Of a stretch of 64,000 nucleotides of DNA, positions 60,735-64,000 are shown in pieces. Positions within the stretch are counted from its first letter, which is position 1. Every line of letters starts with the position of its first letter. The translations under genes were made by a program, and so were the position numbers. The notes below the pieces were generated by a model that saw nothing but the letters and a program-made list of their open reading frames with translations, ran no database searches and was not told where the DNA came from. Origin of the DNA: Congregibacter variabilis (GTDB taxonomy: Bacteria > Pseudomonadota > Gammaproteobacteria > Pseudomonadales > Halieaceae); assembly GCF_045689235.1 (NCBI RefSeq), contig NZ_CP136864.1:62001-126000 (forward strand), read 5' to 3'.

Positions 60735-63113
60735 TCAAGCCTGCTCCAGCTTGAAGCCACCTTCATCTGCATCTGCACCCCCATCTTGGCTTGTGCTGCG
60801 GTTCAATAGTGCTAACTGTCGAACGAAATGCTCTGGCGCAAGCAGTGCCCTAAGAGCTTCCAGCGGCACCGGCTGGCTGAACAAAAAGCCCTGGATGACA
60901 TCTACCTCCTGATCACGGAAGAACTCGAGTTCTTCCATGCGCTCAACACCTTCAACCACCAGCTCAAGGCCCAGGCTCTTGGCCATAGCTATTATCGCGC
61001 GCACTAGCTCGACGTTTTGCTTACCCTTGGCGAGACCCACAACAAAGCTTCGGTCTATCTTCAGTTCATCGAGGGGAAAGCGGGTGAGGTAACTCAAAGA
61101 AGAATAACCCGTTCCAAAGTCGTCGATGGAGAGCCGAACCCCGAGGTCCTTGAGCCTGTGTACCATGGTGACAATGCTTTCCTGATTGCTCACCATCACC
61201 CCTTCGGTAAGCTCAATCTCCAGAGATTGTGCTGCGAGTCCAGACTCCTGCAGCGCTGATTGCACAGTGTCCACAAAATCATCGTGAAACTGCAAAGCCG
61301 ATACGTTTACGGATACCTTTGGAATGGTGTGCCCTGAGGCCCTGAGTTCCACCAGGTCTGCGCAGGCTTTGCGTAAAACCCATTCGCCCACGTCGTCGAT
61401 AAGACCCAGCTCTTCCGCGATGGGGATCCATTTAAAAGGTGGTATCAGCCCTTCATCCGGGTGGTTCCAGCGAACCAGAGATTCCGCTCCGGTGACTTCA
61501 CCGGTGCGCGCGTTCACCTGGGGCTGGTAATGTAAAAGCAGTTGGTTGAGGTCGACAGCTCGACGCAGATCGTTTTCTAGCTGCAGCCGTTCGCGGTTAG
61601 CGCTCTCCATGGAGTCGTCGTAAACAACTACACGATTGCGGCCGCGTTTCTTGGCGTTAACCATTGCCGTGCCTGCCGCGCGCAGTAGGCTTTCAACGTT
61701 GTCTGCATGATCCGGAGCAAGCGCGATACCGATGCTGGATGTGACGATTATCTCCTGACGATCGATCAGGTAAGGTTCTGCCACAGCATAGGCCAAACGA
61801 TCAGCAACACGCTTGGCCATATCTATGCTTTCAATTTGATTGAGCACCACTGTGAACTCATCCCCCCCAAGGCGGGAGAGGTCCATAAGTGAGCTCTCCT
61901 CATCGGAACGACGATGAAGTACGTCACTGTCGCGCACCCCTGCGGCCAGGCGTTCCGAAACCTCTCGAAGAAGTCGATCTCCTGCGGTAGCACCGAGGGA
62001 GTCATTGATACGCTTGAAGTTGTCTATGTCTACGTGCAGCAGACCCACATTCTGATTACCCCGTTGGGCGAGGCGCAGCAGCAAAGTCAGCTGCTCGGTG
62101 AAGAGTTTTCGATTAGGGAGCGAGGTCAAGTTGTCGAAGTAGGCAGCGTGGCGCAGTTTGCTGCGAGTTTCCGTGACTTTCTTTTCTGCGCTATCGAGTT
62201 CTTCGTTGCGACGGCTTAGTTGTTCGGTGCGTTCGTCGACCTTCATGCTGAGCATTTTTCGGTCGGTATCCATTTGTGTTGTGTAGCTATGCAAACCGGT
62301 GATGATGCCGTTGAGAACTTCAGCAATGTCACGAATCTCACCACTGCCTCTAATACGCAGCGGCTCACTTTGCTTTCCGGACGCAATATCGTCGGCAACA
62401 CTCGCCAGCATTCCCAGAGGTGCTGTGATGCGGCGCGTAATAATGCGTGTGAGTATCCAGAATAGAAAAACCACGCCCAAGCCTATACCGGCGGATAAGG
62501 CGACTGTCGGGAGTGTCAGGCTCCAGAGCACTGTGCGACTAATGTCGACGCTGACATAAGCGGTGACGTAGACGCTGTTCACCAACTCGGGATAAGCGAG
62601 TGCGGCGGCAAAATCTTCGCGCCCCAGATTCTTCTTGGTAGGGTCAACCACGGATATGATTGGCAAGGTTAGCGATGTGGTGCGCTCGCCCATGCTCAGG
62701 CTGCTGAGCACATCCAATTCGGCAGGCACCGAACCTCCGGAAAGCGTCACAATGCCGCGATCCAGAGGTGACAGGTTTTTCCGCAGTTCCAGAAAACGCG
62801 GTAGAGGGTCGTTTTGGACCCAGGACTGGCTTTGTTGGCCAATAACGCCGCCGTCCGTGTCGTACAGGATGACCCGCTTTACCGCCGGAGACAGGCCCAG
62901 AAATCCATCGAGTGTTGCTTTTACGTCAGCGGGTTCGCGGTAGTAAGAGGTCAACTGAAGGTGTGGCTGACTGCCAACAAGGCTCGACGCCGCCAGAATC
63001 AGCGCATCACGTTGGTAGCTGAAGTCCCTTTGCCCAACAAAAACAGTCAGCATGACGCCCGCCAGAATAGCAAGCAGGGCTATAAGAAGGTTGATTTTAC
63101 TCGCAATATTCAT
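60735..63113 (-). CDS. Membrane-bound GGDEF-EAL cyclic-di-GMP signalling protein
   Basis: A 792-residue protein. Transmembrane helices near residues 7-27 and 205-226 flank a periplasmic sensor region; a HAMP domain (about 227-280) and a short coiled coil lead to GGDEF (about 335-505, LSRLGGDEFTVVL intact) and EAL (about 520-770). The EAL motif reads E-S-L (AESLVRWNHP) but keeps Glu, and DDFGTGYSS, KIDRSFV and the Q-G-F segment are present, so phosphodiesterase activity is likely. The I-site RxxD before GGDEF is absent. It would make or break cyclic-di-GMP in response to a periplasmic signal, controlling motility or biofilm. Confidence 0.93.
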   Translation of the reverse strand: MNIASKINLLIALLAILAGVMLTVFVGQRDFSYQRDALILAASSLVGSQPHLQLTSYYREPADVKATLDGFLGLSPAVKRVILYDTDGGVIGQQSQSWVQNDPLPRFLELRKNLSPLDRGIVTLSGGSVPAELDVLSSLSMGERTTSLTLPIISVVDPTKKNLGREDFAAALAYPELVNSVYVTAYVSVDISRTVLWSLTLPTVALSAGIGLGVVFLFWILTRIITRRITAPLGMLASVADDIASGKQSEPLRIRGSGEIRDIAEVLNGIITGLHSYTTQMDTDRKMLSMKVDERTEQLSRRNEELDSAEKKVTETRSKLRHAAYFDNLTSLPNRKLFTEQLTLLLRLAQRGNQNVGLLHVDIDNFKRINDSLGATAGDRLLREVSERLAAGVRDSDVLHRRSDEESSLMDLSRLGGDEFTVVLNQIESIDMAKRVADRLAYAVAEPYLIDRQEIIVTSSIGIALAPDHADNVESLLRAAGTAMVNAKKRGRNRVVVYDDSMESANRERLQLENDLRRAVDLNQLLLHYQPQVNARTGEVTGAESLVRWNHPDEGLIPPFKWIPIAEELGLIDDVGEWVLRKACADLVELRASGHTIPKVSVNVSALQFHDDFVDTVQSALQESGLAAQSLEIELTEGVMVSNQESIVTMVHRLKDLGVRLSIDDFGTGYSSLSYLTRFPLDELKIDRSFVVGLAKGKQNVELVRAIIAMAKSLGLELVVEGVERMEELEFFRDQEVDVIQGFLFSQPVPLEALRALLAPEHFVRQLALLNRSTSQDGGADADEGGFKLEQA

Positions 63114-63426
63114 GATCGGAGCTCGGCTCCGTTTGCGTCTTGGTCAATCATGGCGAACCCCAGGTCCCGGGACAGTTTTTCGGGGTTATCAATTTGTCGC
63201 AGGCGGCACGCCCCCGTAACGATCTTATTGATACAAATATCTTCATCGCCTAGCGGTCCCTGCGCTTGTGACAATGCCTAAGGGCGACGCTATCACGCAT
63301 CAGCATTGCTGGCTAGTTCAGCATTGGATGAAAATGGAGTCTCACACCGCTTGGGAGGCGGTCCCTTGTTGTTCCAACTGGGTCCGCGAAGCAAGGCAAA
63401 TATTGAAGCTTGCGATGCCCCGGGGC

Positions 63427-64000
63427 TTACCTTCCGACGCTGGTGTAACGCAGTCCGGCGCGTTCCATTAATCCGCGCTCATAGACGTTGCGAAGATCGA
63501 CAAAAACATCCCCGCGCATCGCTTCGCGCAGATCACTCAGGTTCAGGCCGCGATAGAGATTCCATTCGGTCATCAATACGACTGCGTCGGCATCCTTGAT
63601 TGCATCATTGATATTCTCGGCATACTCCACACTGTCCGGCAGAAGGGGACGTGCCTCGTTCATGCCTTCGGGGTCATGGGCGATAATCGTTGCGCCGCGA
63701 TCGATGAGAGCCGGGAGAATGGCGAGAGCCGGGGCATCGCGCATGTCATCGGTCTCAGGCTTGAAGGTGAGTCCGAGCACCGCAATACGCTTGTCTGCCT
63801 CCGAGCCGCCCAGGGCCTCACGAATCTTTGACACCATGCGGGCCTTTTGTGAGGCGTTGACTTCCACAACAGCCTCTACGATCCGACTTCCCACGCCGTG
63901 TTCCTGCGCCATACGATTCAGAGCCAGGGTGTCCTTAGGGAAGCAGGAGCCGCCATAGCCGGGGCCCGCGTGGAGGAATTTATTGCCGATGCGCTTGTCC
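63427..64000 (-). CDS. UDP-glucose/GDP-mannose dehydrogenase family protein, 3' part only
   Basis: The last 190 or so residues of a nucleotide-sugar dehydrogenase that continues past the right edge. The catalytic Cys motif GYGGSCFPKDTLAL lies near the edge; the C-terminal UDP-binding domain follows (VLGLTFKPETDDMRDAPAL and VLMTEWNLYRGLN). Such enzymes oxidise UDP-glucose to UDP-glucuronate for capsule or exopolysaccharide. The resemblance is to UDP-glucose 6-dehydrogenases, but the substrate-specific N-terminus is not in view. Confidence 0.92.
   Translation of the reverse strand, partial: DKRIGNKFLHAGPGYGGSCFPKDTLALNRMAQEHGVGSRIVEAVVEVNASQKARMVSKIREALGGSEADKRIAVLGLTFKPETDDMRDAPALAILPALIDRGATIIAHDPEGMNEARPLLPDSVEYAENINDAIKDADAVVLMTEWNLYRGLNLSDLREAMRGDVFVDLRNVYERGLMERAGLRYTSVGR

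Overview
The window reads as chromosomal DNA of an aerobic, probably marine gammaproteobacterium. The gene content (large TonB-dependent receptors, cyanophycin synthesis, beta-oxidation genes, a Bat/MoxR cluster, AcuI-type reductase, periplasmic nucleoside catabolism) resembles the Halieaceae (OM60/NOR5) group, members of which are known to make cyanophycin. That placement is inference from gene content, not from a marker gene. No rRNA, tRNA, CRISPR array, insertion sequence or prophage was recognised; the window looks like stable core and semi-core chromosome with high coding density.

Layout. 1-8.2 kb: the 5' part of a crotonase-family gene, a patatin-like phospholipase, a small ABM monooxygenase, a secreted serine hydrolase, a PhzF-like isomerase and a very large TonB-dependent receptor with a clear terminator. 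8.2-19.2 kb: a small membrane protein, a YjiH-like membrane protein, an AcuI/YhdH reductase and a cyanophycin locus. In that locus a double-domain cyanophycinase is divergent from a three-gene operon: cphA, a stand-alone Mur-ligase-type CphA paralog and an isoaspartyl-dipeptidase homolog with altered metal ligands. Together these would make and recycle the Asp-Arg storage polymer. 19.3-27.1 kb: an RhlE-type helicase, the glutathione-dependent formaldehyde pair (frmA and S-formylglutathione hydrolase), and a fatty-acid oxidation set (thiolase, FadB/J-type multifunctional enzyme, SDR) preceded by a possible attenuator.

27.1-30.0 kb (minus strand): a purine salvage operon (deaminase-family protein, AzgA-type permease, phosphoribosyltransferase). 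30.1-36.6 kb (minus): a compact seven-gene MoxR/DUF58/DUF4381/BatA/BatB/TPR/BatD operon. 36.9-39.3 kb: a second TonB-dependent receptor, carrying an EF-hand-like loop. 39.5-48.6 kb: a nucleoside and purine catabolism region. It holds a PuuE-type allantoinase with a cupin protein on the minus strand, and on the plus strand an exported adenosine deaminase, a NUP-family lipoprotein, a NUP-nucleoside hydrolase fusion, an adenine-deaminase-type enzyme and an MFS transporter. This looks like a pathway that degrades nucleosides outside the cytoplasm and then handles the bases inside.

48.6-55.5 kb: a mixed set comprising a DUF547 protein, a 2OG-Fe(II) oxygenase with an overlapping MFS gene, an exported amidase, an unknown lipoprotein, an SDR and a CBS-domain protein. 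55.9-60.3 kb: the most unusual locus. An ECF sigma factor and its membrane anti-sigma factor are divergent from an exported subtilisin-like protease whose N-terminal half is an unbroken run of 50 acidic tetrapeptide units, followed by a convergent outer-membrane beta-barrel gene. 60.4-64 kb: a DUF3144 protein, a GGDEF-EAL signalling protein and the 3' part of a UDP-glucose dehydrogenase-type gene that runs off the window.
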